A DNA stretch of 33,867 nt, from positions 1 to 33,867 of the IMG/VR virus record IMGVR_UViG_3300015164_000006; one strand, written 5' to 3'. This DNA comes from a virus. The notes under the pieces are model-generated. The model saw nothing but the letters and a program-made list of their open reading frames with translations, was not told where the DNA came from and searched no databases. Numbering within the stretch: the first letter of the stretch is position 1; each line of letters starts with the position of its first letter. Both the position numbers and the translations under genes were made by a program. Shown here in pieces: positions 1-5,994 of the stretch.

Positions 1-347
1 TGGTCCTTTAGCCCGGCGAGGTCGAGCCATGCCGGCGTGTACTGCCGCACCAGCCAGTCGACGCAGAGCCAGCCGCGAGCGTCCTCGACCTTCTTCGTCG
101 AGCGGGTGCCGACCACCTTGACGATGTACGGCTTGAGCCGCTGCCGTCCGGCGTCGTCGAGGCAGTCGTTCCAGTTCCGCAGAAACTGGCCGATGACCCT
201 CGACGCGCACTTCGGATGATCCGAGTGCGGCTCCCCGGCGACATAGGCCACCGCCTCCATCACGCACAGGCCGTCGCCGGACTTGTGCGCTCCGCGCTGC
301 AAGAGCAGCGCCTCCATGTCCAACTTTCTCTTTTCGATTGCTGTCAT
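1..347 (-). CDS. Conserved phage protein of unknown function, N-terminal part (continues at 33867)
   Basis: The gene starts at the ATG at 347 (MTAIEKRK) behind a GGAG motif and is open to base 1, ending mid-codon. Joining base 1 to base 33867 completes that codon, and the frame runs on to a TGA at 33804-33806. This makes a 136-residue protein of 137 codons with no internal stop. It has a conserved-looking block with MEAVAYVAGEPHSDHP near residues 30-45, which recalls a hypothetical family common in phages and actinobacteria. No catalytic motif is recognised. It is the first gene after the SSB-like gene in the leftward operon, separated from it by a 101-base gap with a large inverted repeat. 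The function is unknown. Confidence 0.8.
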   Translation of the reverse strand, partial: MTAIEKRKLDMEALLLQRGAHKSGDGLCVMEAVAYVAGEPHSDHPKCASRVIGQFLRNWNDCLDDAGRQRLKPYIVKVVGTRSTKKVEDARGWLCVDWLVRQYTPAWLDLAGLKD

Positions 348-378
348 TTGCGGTGGCTCCGGTGAAGGGGAAACCCAA

Positions 379-437
379 CCCCACGGTCCGGTTGTCGAGA
401 GCAGCCTGGGGGGAGGCAACTCAGCCGGACCGTGGGG
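379..437. repeat. Large inverted repeat with perfect 13-base arms
   Basis: CCCCACGGTCCGG at 379-391 and CCGGACCGTGGGG at 425-437 are perfect 13-base inverted arms around a 33-base loop. The element fills most of the gap between the SSB-like gene and the next leftward gene. On the transcribed minus strand it is followed by a pyrimidine-rich stretch but no clean T-run. It could attenuate or terminate transcription, stabilise RNA, or bind a protein. The sequence alone does not decide. Confidence 0.7.
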
Positions 438-448
438 CCAGGAGGTGG

Positions 449-1006
449 CTAGAAGGGGATGTCGTCGGTGGCGCCCTGCGGCGGCGGGTTCGGGCCCGGG
501 GGGCCGGACGGCGCCGGCGTGGCCCCGTTGCGCTTCGCCTTGGCGTCGAAGGCCGCGAGCTTTGCCTTCATCTTCGCGGCGAGGACCTGCTTCTTGTCGG
601 CGGTCAGCGTCGACTTCATGCTGAGCCCGCCGGCGCGGTTGACGAACTGGATGCGCAGCCGGCGCTTCACCTCGCCGGTCTCCTCGTCGATCACCGGCTG
701 GCCGTTCTTCTCCTGGTCCTCCGGCTCGACCACGAGATCCACCAGGTTCGCGCCCATGCTGGCGCTCGCCGCGACGTCGTCCAGCTCGCTCAGGTCGAGG
801 CCGGTCCAGCCGCAGTTGCGCAGCTTCTCCAGCGTGTAGTCGGCGGCGTTGTCGCTCAGGAAGAAGTAGCCGCTGATGCGCTCTCCCTTGTGGTCGCCGT
901 CCTCCACCTCGAACTCGACACCGACCTGCGGCGTGCCCGTGCTCGCCTCGCCCAGGGCCCAGCTCTTCGCTCGCGCGCGGTAGCGCGCCTTCAACATCGG
1001 CAGCAT
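449..1006 (-). CDS. Single-stranded DNA-binding-like protein with SSB-type acidic C-terminal tip
   Basis: A 185-residue protein starting at MLPMLKARYR, behind a strong GAAAGGAG ribosome site. The frame stays open upstream, but that part overlaps the preceding gene and is a shadow. The N-terminal two thirds is a compact, probably beta-rich domain (residues about 10-145), as in DUF669-like phage proteins. The last 30 residues are a Pro/Gly-rich flexible tail ending in ATDDIPF, essentially the tip by which bacterial SSB proteins recruit partner enzymes. It lies directly downstream of a Sak4-like ATPase and a Cas4-like nuclease, so a role in phage recombination or replication as an ssDNA binder is likely. 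The tail is seen directly; the fold is inferred. Confidence 0.75.
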   Translation of the reverse strand: MLPMLKARYRARAKSWALGEASTGTPQVGVEFEVEDGDHKGERISGYFFLSDNAADYTLEKLRNCGWTGLDLSELDDVAASASMGANLVDLVVEPEDQEKNGQPVIDEETGEVKRRLRIQFVNRAGGLSMKSTLTADKKQVLAAKMKAKLAAFDAKAKRNGATPAPSGPPGPNPPPQGATDDIPF

Positions 1007-1041
1007 TGCATTCTCCTTTCGGGTTAACTGCTCTCTCTCAT

Positions 1042-2055
1042 TCACTGGTTCGCGGCCGGCAGCGCCTCGACGACGGGCACGGGCGCGGCGAGCTCGGCCT
1101 TCTCGGCCAGTTTCGCGTTGAGCTTGGTGTTCAGCAGGTTGAGCTGGACCGCGTTGGTGGCGTTCTTCACCAGGTACTCGCGGGCAAACTTCTCGACGTC
1201 GCCGCCCAACTCCTTTGCCTTGCGCTCGATCTCCGCCTTCAGTTCGACGGTCGCAACGTGGCTCGACGCCCGGGCCTTCTCGAACTCGATCCAGTCCAGG
1301 GGGAGCTGCTCGGGCAGGCCGTAGCGGTCCTTGGCGTCGTAGGCCGCGGTCCAGTGCGTGAAGAGCAGGCGGGCGCCGGTGCTGACCCCGCGCACGCGCT
1401 TCGTCTTCTTGTCGGTGTCCGAGTACTCCTCGTGCTTGGCGAAGTAGACGCCCTTCACCCACTCGCGGAAGAGGCCCGAGTGCTTCTCGTGCATCTTGAG
1501 CTGGTAGCGCTCGTAGTCGTCGCCCAGCGGATTCTTGACGTTCTTCTTGATCGAGTGCGCAAGGAGGATCACGTTCATCCTCTGCGCCGACTGAAGCCGC
1601 TCGAGCGCCGCGACCAGCACCCGCCACTCGTCGACCGCCGCATCGATCCACTTCTGGAAGCCGCCGCCGATCTCCTCGCGGTTCGTGACCCCTTCGCGCC
1701 GGCACAGCTCGGAGAGCAACAGCGGCTCGGTCCAGTCGATCGTGTCGAGCACGAACGTCTCGAAGCCGCCACCGTCAACGGTGAGCGTGCGCACCGCCTC
1801 GAGCACGTCCACCCAGGTCAGCGGCGTCGGGAAGCGCGCCACGTCGAGCTCGGTGGTGCCATCCTCGGCGCCGAGGAAGATCGGCTTCGGCGCGCCGGCG
1901 GCGAAGGTGGTCTTGCCGACGCCGTCGACGCCGTAGATCAGCAGCCGGGCGGGCCCGAGCTGCTTGCCGCGCGTGACGTTGGCGAGGGTCATCCGGCTCT
2001 GGCGGACCACGGCGGCGGGCTTCTGCTGCGGGACTACGGACGCAGGGGTGCTCAC
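1042..2055 (-). CDS. Sak4-like RecA-type ATPase, phage single-strand annealing/recombination protein
   Basis: A 337-residue P-loop ATPase with a GTG start that overlaps the TGA of the upstream nuclease (GTGA), so translation is probably coupled. Walker A is GVDGVGKTT at residues 42-50 and Walker B is FVLDTIDW, with the acidic residue at 104. A later strand reads NVILLAHS. This is the layout of the AAA_24 / phage nucleotide-binding family that includes Sak4 recombinases. These are shortened RecA/Rad51-like cores that work with an SSB to anneal or exchange single strands. A Cas4-like nuclease upstream and an SSB-tailed protein downstream support that role. The C-terminus is helical and Ala/Lys-rich. 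Confidence 0.8.
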   Translation of the reverse strand: MSTPASVVPQQKPAAVVRQSRMTLANVTRGKQLGPARLLIYGVDGVGKTTFAAGAPKPIFLGAEDGTTELDVARFPTPLTWVDVLEAVRTLTVDGGGFETFVLDTIDWTEPLLLSELCRREGVTNREEIGGGFQKWIDAAVDEWRVLVAALERLQSAQRMNVILLAHSIKKNVKNPLGDDYERYQLKMHEKHSGLFREWVKGVYFAKHEEYSDTDKKTKRVRGVSTGARLLFTHWTAAYDAKDRYGLPEQLPLDWIEFEKARASSHVATVELKAEIERKAKELGGDVEKFAREYLVKNATNAVQLNLLNTKLNAKLAEKAELAAPVPVVEALPAANQ

Positions 2056-3086
2056 GGGGTTACTCCTTGGGTTGGCTGCTCTCTCTCATCGGGGAGCGCG
2101 AGCTCGGGGTGCACGTTGGCGTCGCGCGTGAATCGGGTCTCGTCGTCGAGCGACGCCATGCCAGTGCAGGCGTCGAAGTAGGAGCAGCGGCGGCCGTACT
2201 GAATGCAGGCGCCCGGATTCCTCGGGAAGCGCTCGAGGCGGATCGAGTCGCGCAGCGTCTGCGCGAAGTGCCAATCATCGAGCAGGCCCTCGCGCATGTC
2301 CGCCTCGAGGCGGGCGACCTCGCCGCGCTGGAAGTAGCCGGAGAGGTCCTCGGCGATGAGCTCCGCCAGCCGGCTGCGGTACTCCTGCGGGGTCTCGTCG
2401 GTGTCGCGCTGGCCGGCGTAGAGGCGCGAGACCGGCTCCGCCTTCGTCGTCTTCGTGTACTTGCGCGCCTCCATGGGCGTCGCCTTGGCGGGCTTGGTGC
2501 CGGGCTTGCCGACGACGTCGTACAGGCACCCGGCGATGTCGTGCCCGAGCAGCCGGCCGCCCTCGAAGTAGGACGTGATCTGTCCGTCCATTCTGAGGCG
2601 GCGCCAATACTCGGAGCCCTGCCGGATATCGACCCCTGCCGTCTTGTGCTCTACGACCAGCACCCGGCCGGTGTCGCGCTCCCGCACCAGCGCGTCGATC
2701 TTCCCGGCGCGGCGCCAGGTGCGCGACTCCTGCCCGGTGAGCGGGCTCACCAGCGGGCCGTCGAACTCAACCTCAACGCCGAGCACCTCGTAGGTCTGAT
2801 CGCTCCAGCGCGTGTCGTAGCCGATGAGCAGCACCTCGGCCTTGGCCAGCTCGAAGGGGTCCGCCTCGCCGGCGGAGCGAACAGCATCGAGCGCGGCCTC
2901 GAGTGCGGACGTCCGCACGGCCATCGCGCGCCACCACGCCTCGAGGCCTTTGTGCACCAGCGTGCCGAAGCGGGTGGTCTCGGGCTCGTGCGCCGGCCGG
3001 TAGCCGTCGAGGTACTTGAGCTTGTGCAGGCGCAGGCAAGACCGCGCGGCCTTGAGGCGGCTGATGGTCAGCAGCGGGAGGTTCAT
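2052..3086 (-). CDS. PD-(D/E)XK nuclease, Cas4/RecB-like with probable iron-sulphur cysteines
   Basis: A 344-residue protein starting at MNLPLLTISR. The open frame extends upstream into the preceding gene, and that part is not used. Nuclease residues are visible: H45 in the GTLVHK segment, D131 in GKIDALV, and E146/K148 in VVEHKTAG. Cys17 plus Cys294, Cys301 and Cys307 form the split four-cysteine pattern typical of Cas4 and AddB-type Fe-S nucleases. It probably resects DNA ends to give single strands for the ATPase and SSB-like protein encoded just downstream. Its stop overlaps the next GTG start by four bases. The family assignment is firm; polarity and substrate cannot be seen. Confidence 0.85.
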   Translation of the reverse strand: MNLPLLTISRLKAARSCLRLHKLKYLDGYRPAHEPETTRFGTLVHKGLEAWWRAMAVRTSALEAALDAVRSAGEADPFELAKAEVLLIGYDTRWSDQTYEVLGVEVEFDGPLVSPLTGQESRTWRRAGKIDALVRERDTGRVLVVEHKTAGVDIRQGSEYWRRLRMDGQITSYFEGGRLLGHDIAGCLYDVVGKPGTKPAKATPMEARKYTKTTKAEPVSRLYAGQRDTDETPQEYRSRLAELIAEDLSGYFQRGEVARLEADMREGLLDDWHFAQTLRDSIRLERFPRNPGACIQYGRRCSYFDACTGMASLDDETRFTRDANVHPELALPDEREQPTQGVTP

Positions 3087-3148
3087 GGCTTGGGCTCCTG
3101 CGGTCCGGCGAGCTCGAAGATCGAGCTGCTCTCGTGATTTCCTTTCAC
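3082..3148 (-). CDS. Possible 21-residue leader-like ORF
   Basis: A GTG overlapping the TGA of the upstream gene, with GAGGAG at a sensible distance, opens a 21-codon frame. Its TGA overlaps the ATG of the nuclease gene. It may be a real tiny protein or simply couple translation across the 58-base gap. No motif is visible. Confidence 0.2.
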
Positions 3149-3423
3149 GACTCGTACTCCTCGATCGCATTCTCCAGCGCCTGCTTCCGCCCCTTGACCT
3201 GCGCCTGCGCCCACCGCAGCGTCAGCAGCAGCCGCACCCGGTAGGGGGAGGGCTGCGTGCTGGCCAGCCTCCGCTCCAGCGCGGCCACGCGCCCCTCGGC
3301 AAGCTCGACACGGCGCTGCAGCGCGAACATCTCCGGCCGCTCCAGCAGCTGCGCTACTGCGCCAGCGCGGGAGTCGGCGGGGTCCGTGGATTTCCAGGAA
3401 TCGTAGCTGTCGAAGGCGCTCAT
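3145..3423 (-). CDS. Small phage protein, coiled-coil, unknown function
   Basis: A 92-residue protein starting at MSAFDSYDSW. Its ATG overlaps the upstream TGA (ATGA). The N-terminus has the acidic, Trp-containing SYDSWKSTDPAD segment often seen in small early phage proteins. The rest, with segments such as ELAEGRVAALERRL and ALENAIEEYES, is predicted helical with coiled-coil character. It belongs to the leftward early operon. I do not recognise a function. Confidence 0.7.
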   Translation of the reverse strand: MSAFDSYDSWKSTDPADSRAGAVAQLLERPEMFALQRRVELAEGRVAALERRLASTQPSPYRVRLLLTLRWAQAQVKGRKQALENAIEEYES

Positions 3424-3659
3424 GGCAGCCGCCCGGTAGCGCGGGCCGCCATCACCTTGACCATCGCCGCATGGAGCGGCTCCGCGACGTCGCTCTGGTG
3501 CCGCTCCAGATACATGACGGCCCACCCGTGGCCGCACGACAGGCTGTAGAAGTGATTATCGCCGTAGCCGCCGAAGTTCTTGCCGTGGTACTCGGCCCGG
3601 AGCGAGTAGGCGCGTAGCTTTTTGCCGCAGTACAGGCAGAGCGGACGGTCGGCGCTCAT
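3420..3659 (-). CDS. Small zinc-ribbon-like protein, unknown function
   Basis: A 79-residue protein starting at MSADRPLCLYCGKK. Its ATG overlaps the stop of the gene before it. CLYCGK near the N-terminus and SCGHGW near residue 43 provide Cys/His ligands for one zinc site. No catalytic motif is seen. Small zinc-ribbon proteins of this kind are common in early phage operons and often bind nucleic acid or host proteins; that role is inference here. Confidence 0.7.
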   Translation of the reverse strand: MSADRPLCLYCGKKLRAYSLRAEYHGKNFGGYGDNHFYSLSCGHGWAVMYLERHQSDVAEPLHAAMVKVMAARATGRLP

Positions 3660-3886
3660 GCGACCCTCGCGATCCGCGCGTCCATGGCGGCGATCAGCTT
3701 CTCGCGCTCCACCTGCATCGCCGCGTACGCGGCCTGCTCGGCGGCCACCGCGCGGGCCAGCGCCTCCAGCAGCCCCGCGACGTGCGGGCTATGCCGCTCG
3801 CTGACCAACGCGCGGGCGACTCCCACCAACTCGCACTCTGCCCTGCTGTGCGCCCAGACTGCCAAGTCCTTCAGCTTCGTATCCAT
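3656..3886 (-). CDS. First gene of the leftward early operon, small helical protein
   Basis: A 76-residue protein starting at MDTKLKDLAVW, behind a GAGGGAGG ribosome site about seven bases upstream. It is almost entirely alpha-helical by composition (Ala, Leu, Glu, Arg). It is the first gene after promoter PL, which would leave a leader of about 30 bases. In lambda this position is held by the antiterminator N. This protein lacks an obvious arginine-rich RNA-binding motif, so that role is not supported. The function is unknown. Confidence 0.7.
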   Translation of the reverse strand: MDTKLKDLAVWAHSRAECELVGVARALVSERHSPHVAGLLEALARAVAAEQAAYAAMQVEREKLIAAMDARIARVA

Positions 3887-3922
3887 CCCGAACCTCCCTC
3901 TCGAACTGCTAGCGTGGGAGTG

Positions 3923-3951
3923 AGAGTAGCGGACGCTACCGGAGGTGTCAA
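3923..3951 (-). promoter_or_regulatory. Leftward early promoter PL
   Basis: On the minus strand TTGACA (3951-3946) is a perfect -35 box. A 17-base spacer and TACTCT (3928-3923) as the -10 box follow. Upstream of the -35 box lies an A/T-rich stretch containing CTATTTTTTAG, which could act as an UP element. The first gene starts about 37 bases downstream. The spacer and -10 overlap a perfect operator dyad, as expected for a repressor-controlled promoter. Confidence 0.8.
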
Positions 3952-3958
3952 GCGCTAC
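3926..3958. promoter_or_regulatory. Left operator, dyad plus half-site
   Basis: GTAGCGGACGCTAC (3926-3939) is a perfect 6-2-6 dyad in the spacer and -10 of PL. A further CGCTAC half-site at 3953-3958 abuts the -35 box. Read on the minus strand, the 14-mer GTAGCGCTTGACAC here is identical to 4440-4453 in the rightward promoter, so one regulator probably recognises both. Confidence 0.75.
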
Positions 3959-4099
3959 CTAAAAAATAGTTTGCCCTGAGAGTAAGGGAAGCTCAGCCGG
4001 GCATGCCGGCCATGCACCTGATAGGCGTGCGGGTAGATGCTCTTTGCGAGCGCCGCAGAGGGAACTGGATGATCTGCGCCGTGCTTCCGCCCTGCTGTT

Positions 4100-4396
4100 T
4101 TACTGCTCTGCCGCTCGGGTCATGCGGGGAGCAGTCACGGGGGAGGAGCGCTGGTTCTCTGGCTCTCTCTTGATCATGATGAGAGGATCGAGCCCCAGGT
4201 TGTTCACCGCCTTGAGGAACAGATCCAGTCCGATGCCCTTGGCGTTTCCGTTCTTGACGTTAGTCACGGTCGGACGGCTTACGCCCCACCGGTCAGCGAA
4301 CTGCTGCTGCGTCTCGCCCATGCGCTCGAAGAGTGCCTTGATGTGCCTTGCGATCCTCTGTCGCGCTGGCAGATCGTAGTCGTTTGCCTTGCCCAT
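4100..4396 (-). CDS. XRE-family helix-turn-helix repressor, probable lysogeny regulator
   Basis: A 98-residue protein with an HTH_XRE domain at about residues 12-70. The turn region reads TQQQFADRWGVSRPTVTNVKNG, followed by the helix LDLFLKAVNNLGL. It is the only leftward gene between PL and PR, the position of lambda cI, and two operator clusters flank it. It has no S24/LexA-like C-terminal peptidase domain, only a short disordered tail, so RecA-driven self-cleavage is not expected. Its own weak promoter lies at 4407-4434, and the ATG has a leader of only a few bases. The role is inferred from position and fold. Confidence 0.8.
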   Translation of the reverse strand: MGKANDYDLPARQRIARHIKALFERMGETQQQFADRWGVSRPTVTNVKNGNAKGIGLDLFLKAVNNLGLDPLIMIKREPENQRSSPVTAPRMTRAAEQ

Positions 4397-4406
4397 GAGG
4401 GCACCC

Positions 4407-4434
4407 TAGTTAGCTGCGGCGTAGCGGTGGACAA
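4407..4434 (-). promoter_or_regulatory. Weak leftward promoter for the repressor (PRM-like)
   Basis: On the minus strand TTGTCC (4434-4429), a 16-base spacer and TAACTA (4412-4407) form a weak promoter. The ATG of the repressor is ten bases beyond the -10 box, so the transcript leader would be about three bases. The -35 box lies inside an operator-like repeat (4420-4434), as lambda OR3 overlaps PRM. Confidence 0.5.
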
Positions 4435-4467
4435 CCAACGTAGCGCTTGACACGTAGAGGGCGCTAC
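4420..4467. promoter_or_regulatory. Right operator cluster, three related repeats
   Basis: CGTAGCG repeats start at 4420 and 4439, and a related dyad GTAGAGGGCGCTAC lies at 4454-4467. The first two are directly repeated with GACA at the same offset (CGTAGCGGTGGACAA and CGTAGCGCTTGACAC). They overlap the repressor promoter, the -35 box of PR and the PR spacer respectively. Confidence 0.7.
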
Positions 4468-4475
4468 TTTATTCT
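4447..4475 (+). promoter_or_regulatory. Rightward early promoter PR
   Basis: TTGACA (4447-4452), a 17-base spacer and TATTCT (4470-4475) form a strong sigma-70 promoter. Seven bases later, at 4483, is the ATG of the Cro-like gene, so transcription would start at or next to the start codon. The spacer carries an operator dyad. Confidence 0.85.
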
Positions 4476-4482
4476 GTGGGGC

Positions 4483-4704
4483 ATGGATGGACCCAAACTG
4501 CTGGCACGGTTTCTCCGCATTTCCAAGATGACGCAGGCGCAGTTCGGCCGGCTGTCGGGTGTTCCTCACAGCTCGATCAGCTTTTTTCTCTCTGGCCGGC
4601 GGCGCCCCGGCATCGGCACCGCCTCCGCCATCGAGATCGCCAGCAAGGGCGCGGTGCCGGTGGAAGCGTGGGCTCGCCCGCTCAAGGGAAGCATCGCGGC
4701 GTAG
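4483..4704 (+). CDS. Cro/YdaS-like helix-turn-helix regulator, leaderless or nearly so
   Basis: A 73-residue protein starting at MDGPKLLARF. The HTH spans about residues 14-40 (MTQAQFGRLSGVPHSSISFF) and is followed by AIEIASKGAVPVEAW, an ending typical of YdaS/Cro-like phage regulators. There is no Shine-Dalgarno sequence, and the predicted transcription start coincides with the ATG, so the mRNA is probably leaderless. It is the first gene of the rightward operon, divergent from the repressor. It probably competes for the GTAGCG operators to favour lytic growth; this is inferred from position. Confidence 0.8.
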   Translation: MDGPKLLARFLRISKMTQAQFGRLSGVPHSSISFFLSGRRRPGIGTASAIEIASKGAVPVEAWARPLKGSIAA

Positions 4705-4737
4705 CTCGGCAGGTTCCCTTTTCAGGAGGACAAGCCA

Positions 4738-4839
4738 ATGACCTTCCTTGATCGCGTCCGCACGCGCCTCGAACTGCGCAACAGCGGGGCGGATGTCGAG
4801 GCGATCGAACGACGCGCGTACCAGGAGGGGGAGCCATGA
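4738..4839 (+). CDS. Very small early protein (33 residues)
   Basis: Starts at MTFLDRVRTRL behind a strong AGGAGG site and ends at a TGA overlapping the next ATG. It is amphipathic and helical with no recognised motif. The good ribosome site and tight stop/start coupling with three further tiny genes make it likely to be expressed. Confidence 0.6.
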   Translation: MTFLDRVRTRLELRNSGADVEAIERRAYQEGEP

Positions 4840-4994
4840 ACGCGATCAGGTACTGGCTCGCGAGGGTGCTGGGCTTTATCGAGCGATGGGCGGGAACTGG
4901 GCGAGCACGTCTGTTGTACCCGGCCAACACCTTTTACGTCTGCCGGACATGCGGCGGCCACACGGCCATGACGCACGCGCAGCGTGCCGCATGA
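4836..4994 (+). CDS. Small early protein with one CxxC motif (52 residues)
   Basis: Starts at MNAIRYWLARVL, with its ATG overlapping the previous TGA and a GGAGGGGGAG ribosome site. It has an amphipathic N-terminal helix and then a VCRTCGGHTAMTH segment, a possible Cys/His metal site. It is coupled by an overlapping stop and start to the next gene. The function is unknown. Confidence 0.6.
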   Translation: MNAIRYWLARVLGFIERWAGTGRARLLYPANTFYVCRTCGGHTAMTHAQRAA

Positions 4995-5122
4995 GCGGCG
5001 ACATCCTGGCACTGGCGGTTGTCGCCGCAGGCGTCCTCTACTTCACCATCCGTGACGGGCTGGCTCGTCGTGAGCGCGAGCGCAGGCTGCGAGCTGCGCT
5101 GCAGCGAGTGCCGCATGAGTGA
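4991..5122 (+). CDS. Small single-pass membrane protein (43 residues)
   Basis: Starts at MSGDILALAVV. Residues about 4-19 form one transmembrane helix, followed by a strongly basic helical tail (GLARRERERRLRAAL). The likely topology is N-out, basic tail inside. It lies among other tiny genes of the early rightward operon. The function is unknown; a host-modifying or superinfection role is possible but not shown. Confidence 0.6.
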   Translation: MSGDILALAVVAAGVLYFTIRDGLARRERERRLRAALQRVPHE

Positions 5123-5240
5123 CGCCGAAGAGATCGCTCGCCTCCGCGCGGCCATAGCGAAGGCGCTGGCGGTGATCCGCAGAAGCGCGGGGGGCACATG
5201 TGCTGCGGTGCAGCGGCTGCTCGAGGAGGCGCTCAAGTGA
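5115..5240 (+). CDS. Small helical early protein (41 residues)
   Basis: Starts at MSDAEEIARLRAAI and overlaps the end of the upstream gene by eight bases. It is all-helical with a single cysteine (GTCAAV). Its TGA overlaps the GTG of the next gene, preceded by GAGGAGG. No family is recognised. Confidence 0.55.
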   Translation: MSDAEEIARLRAAIAKALAVIRRSAGGTCAAVQRLLEEALK

Positions 5241-5515
5241 CTCTAGACGCCTGGATCGCCGCATGGCGTGCGCGGCGCTATTGGGTCAGCCAGTGCCCTG
5301 CGTGCCGTTGGTGGTTTGCCCAGCGCAGATCTGCTCGAGGTGCGCGGGCGTTCCTCTGCAAGAAGCAGCGTTGCCACAGGTGGCACGTGTACCGACGAGT
5401 CCACGGTCGCGCGGCACCCGAATGGCTGCTGGCCAAGTGGGTTGCCATCTACGGGGACCGGCCTCGAACAGAGCACGCGAAGGCGCATGAAGAGCCGCGC
5501 TGGTGCGGGACATGA
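5237..5515 (+). CDS. Small basic zinc-finger-like protein
   Basis: A 92-residue protein with a GTG start overlapping the upstream TGA. Two cysteine pairs are visible, SQCPACRWW near residue 19 and LCKKQRCHRWH near residue 39, giving a C2C2-type site in a very basic, Trp-rich protein. Nucleic-acid binding is plausible. Its TGA (5513-5515) is in the same frame as the methyltransferase remnant that follows, so one stop codon separates the two coding stretches. Confidence 0.65.
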   Translation: MTLDAWIAAWRARRYWVSQCPACRWWFAQRRSARGARAFLCKKQRCHRWHVYRRVHGRAAPEWLLAKWVAIYGDRPRTEHAKAHEEPRWCGT

Positions 5516-5815
5516 GCGCGCGGATTCTCTGCGGGGCGCAACAAGCGCACCGTCTGGACCATCCCCACGCAGCCCTACTCCGGCGCTCACTTCGCCGTCA
5601 TGCCGGAAGCGCTCGCGGAGCCGTGCGTGCTCTCGGGCTCTCGCGTGGGCGACACGGTGCTTGACCCCTTCGCCGGCAGCGGCACGGTCGGCGTCGTCGC
5701 ACTCAAGCACGGTCGCTCCTTCGTCGGCGTCGAGCTCAACCCGAAGTATGCAGCGCTGGCGCAGGCGCGTATCCGCGACGATGCCCCGCTGTTCAATCGA
5801 CCGGAGGTCGCATGA
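5516..5815 (+). pseudogene. C-terminal remnant of a beta-class DNA methyltransferase (N6/N4 type)
   Basis: The frame directly after the TGA at 5513-5515 reads RNKRTVWTIPTQPYSGAHFA and then an ATG at 5600 (MPEALAEPCVLSG). Next come the SAM-binding motif LDPFAGSGT (residues 21-29 from that ATG) and GVELNPKY. This is the well-known C-terminal half of phage DNA methyltransferases with motif order IV to I. The N-terminal half with the catalytic DPPY/SPPY motif is absent from the window. The conserved block before 5600 has no ATG, GTG or TTG after the stop, so only a 71-residue piece could be made. I infer a decayed gene, or alternatively a SAM-binding fragment kept for another use. Confidence 0.75.
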
Positions 5816-5994
5816 GCGGGAGGCGCGGCCACCATCGGGACATGTCCGCCCAAGCGGCATTCGAGGCCGTGGAGCGTGCCCGCTGGCGCGAGCGGGTCCG
5901 CCACGCGCACGAGGTCAACCCCGAGCTGCCGGACGAAGTCCTTGCTGAGCGATTCGACTGCTCGGCCACGGCGATCAGGAGGGCACTCAAGTGA
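5812..5994 (+). CDS. Small helix-turn-helix-like protein (60 residues)
   Basis: Starts at MSGRRGHHRDM, with its ATG overlapping the upstream TGA. The C-terminal half (LPDEVLAERFDCSATAIRRALK) reads as a helix-turn-helix of the type that ends small phage DNA-binding proteins. Its TGA overlaps the GTG of the RusA gene, with AGGAGG just before. It may be a small regulator or an accessory to replication. The exact role is unknown. Confidence 0.65.
   Translation: MSGRRGHHRDMSAQAAFEAVERARWRERVRHAHEVNPELPDEVLAERFDCSATAIRRALK

Noticed and set aside
1007-1705. Upstream extension of the SSB-like gene frame
   Set aside because: It lies inside the Sak4-like gene in another frame and is Arg/Gly-rich shadow sequence; the ATG at 1006 has a strong ribosome site.
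2067-3137. Long plus-strand ORF over the nuclease gene
   Set aside because: It is antisense to a clearly recognisable nuclease and has Leu/Arg/Val/Ala-rich shadow composition; no ribosome site.
3996-4010. Small hairpin GCCGG-GCATG-CCGGC as repressor terminator
   Set aside because: Only five base pairs and no T-run on the transcribed strand.
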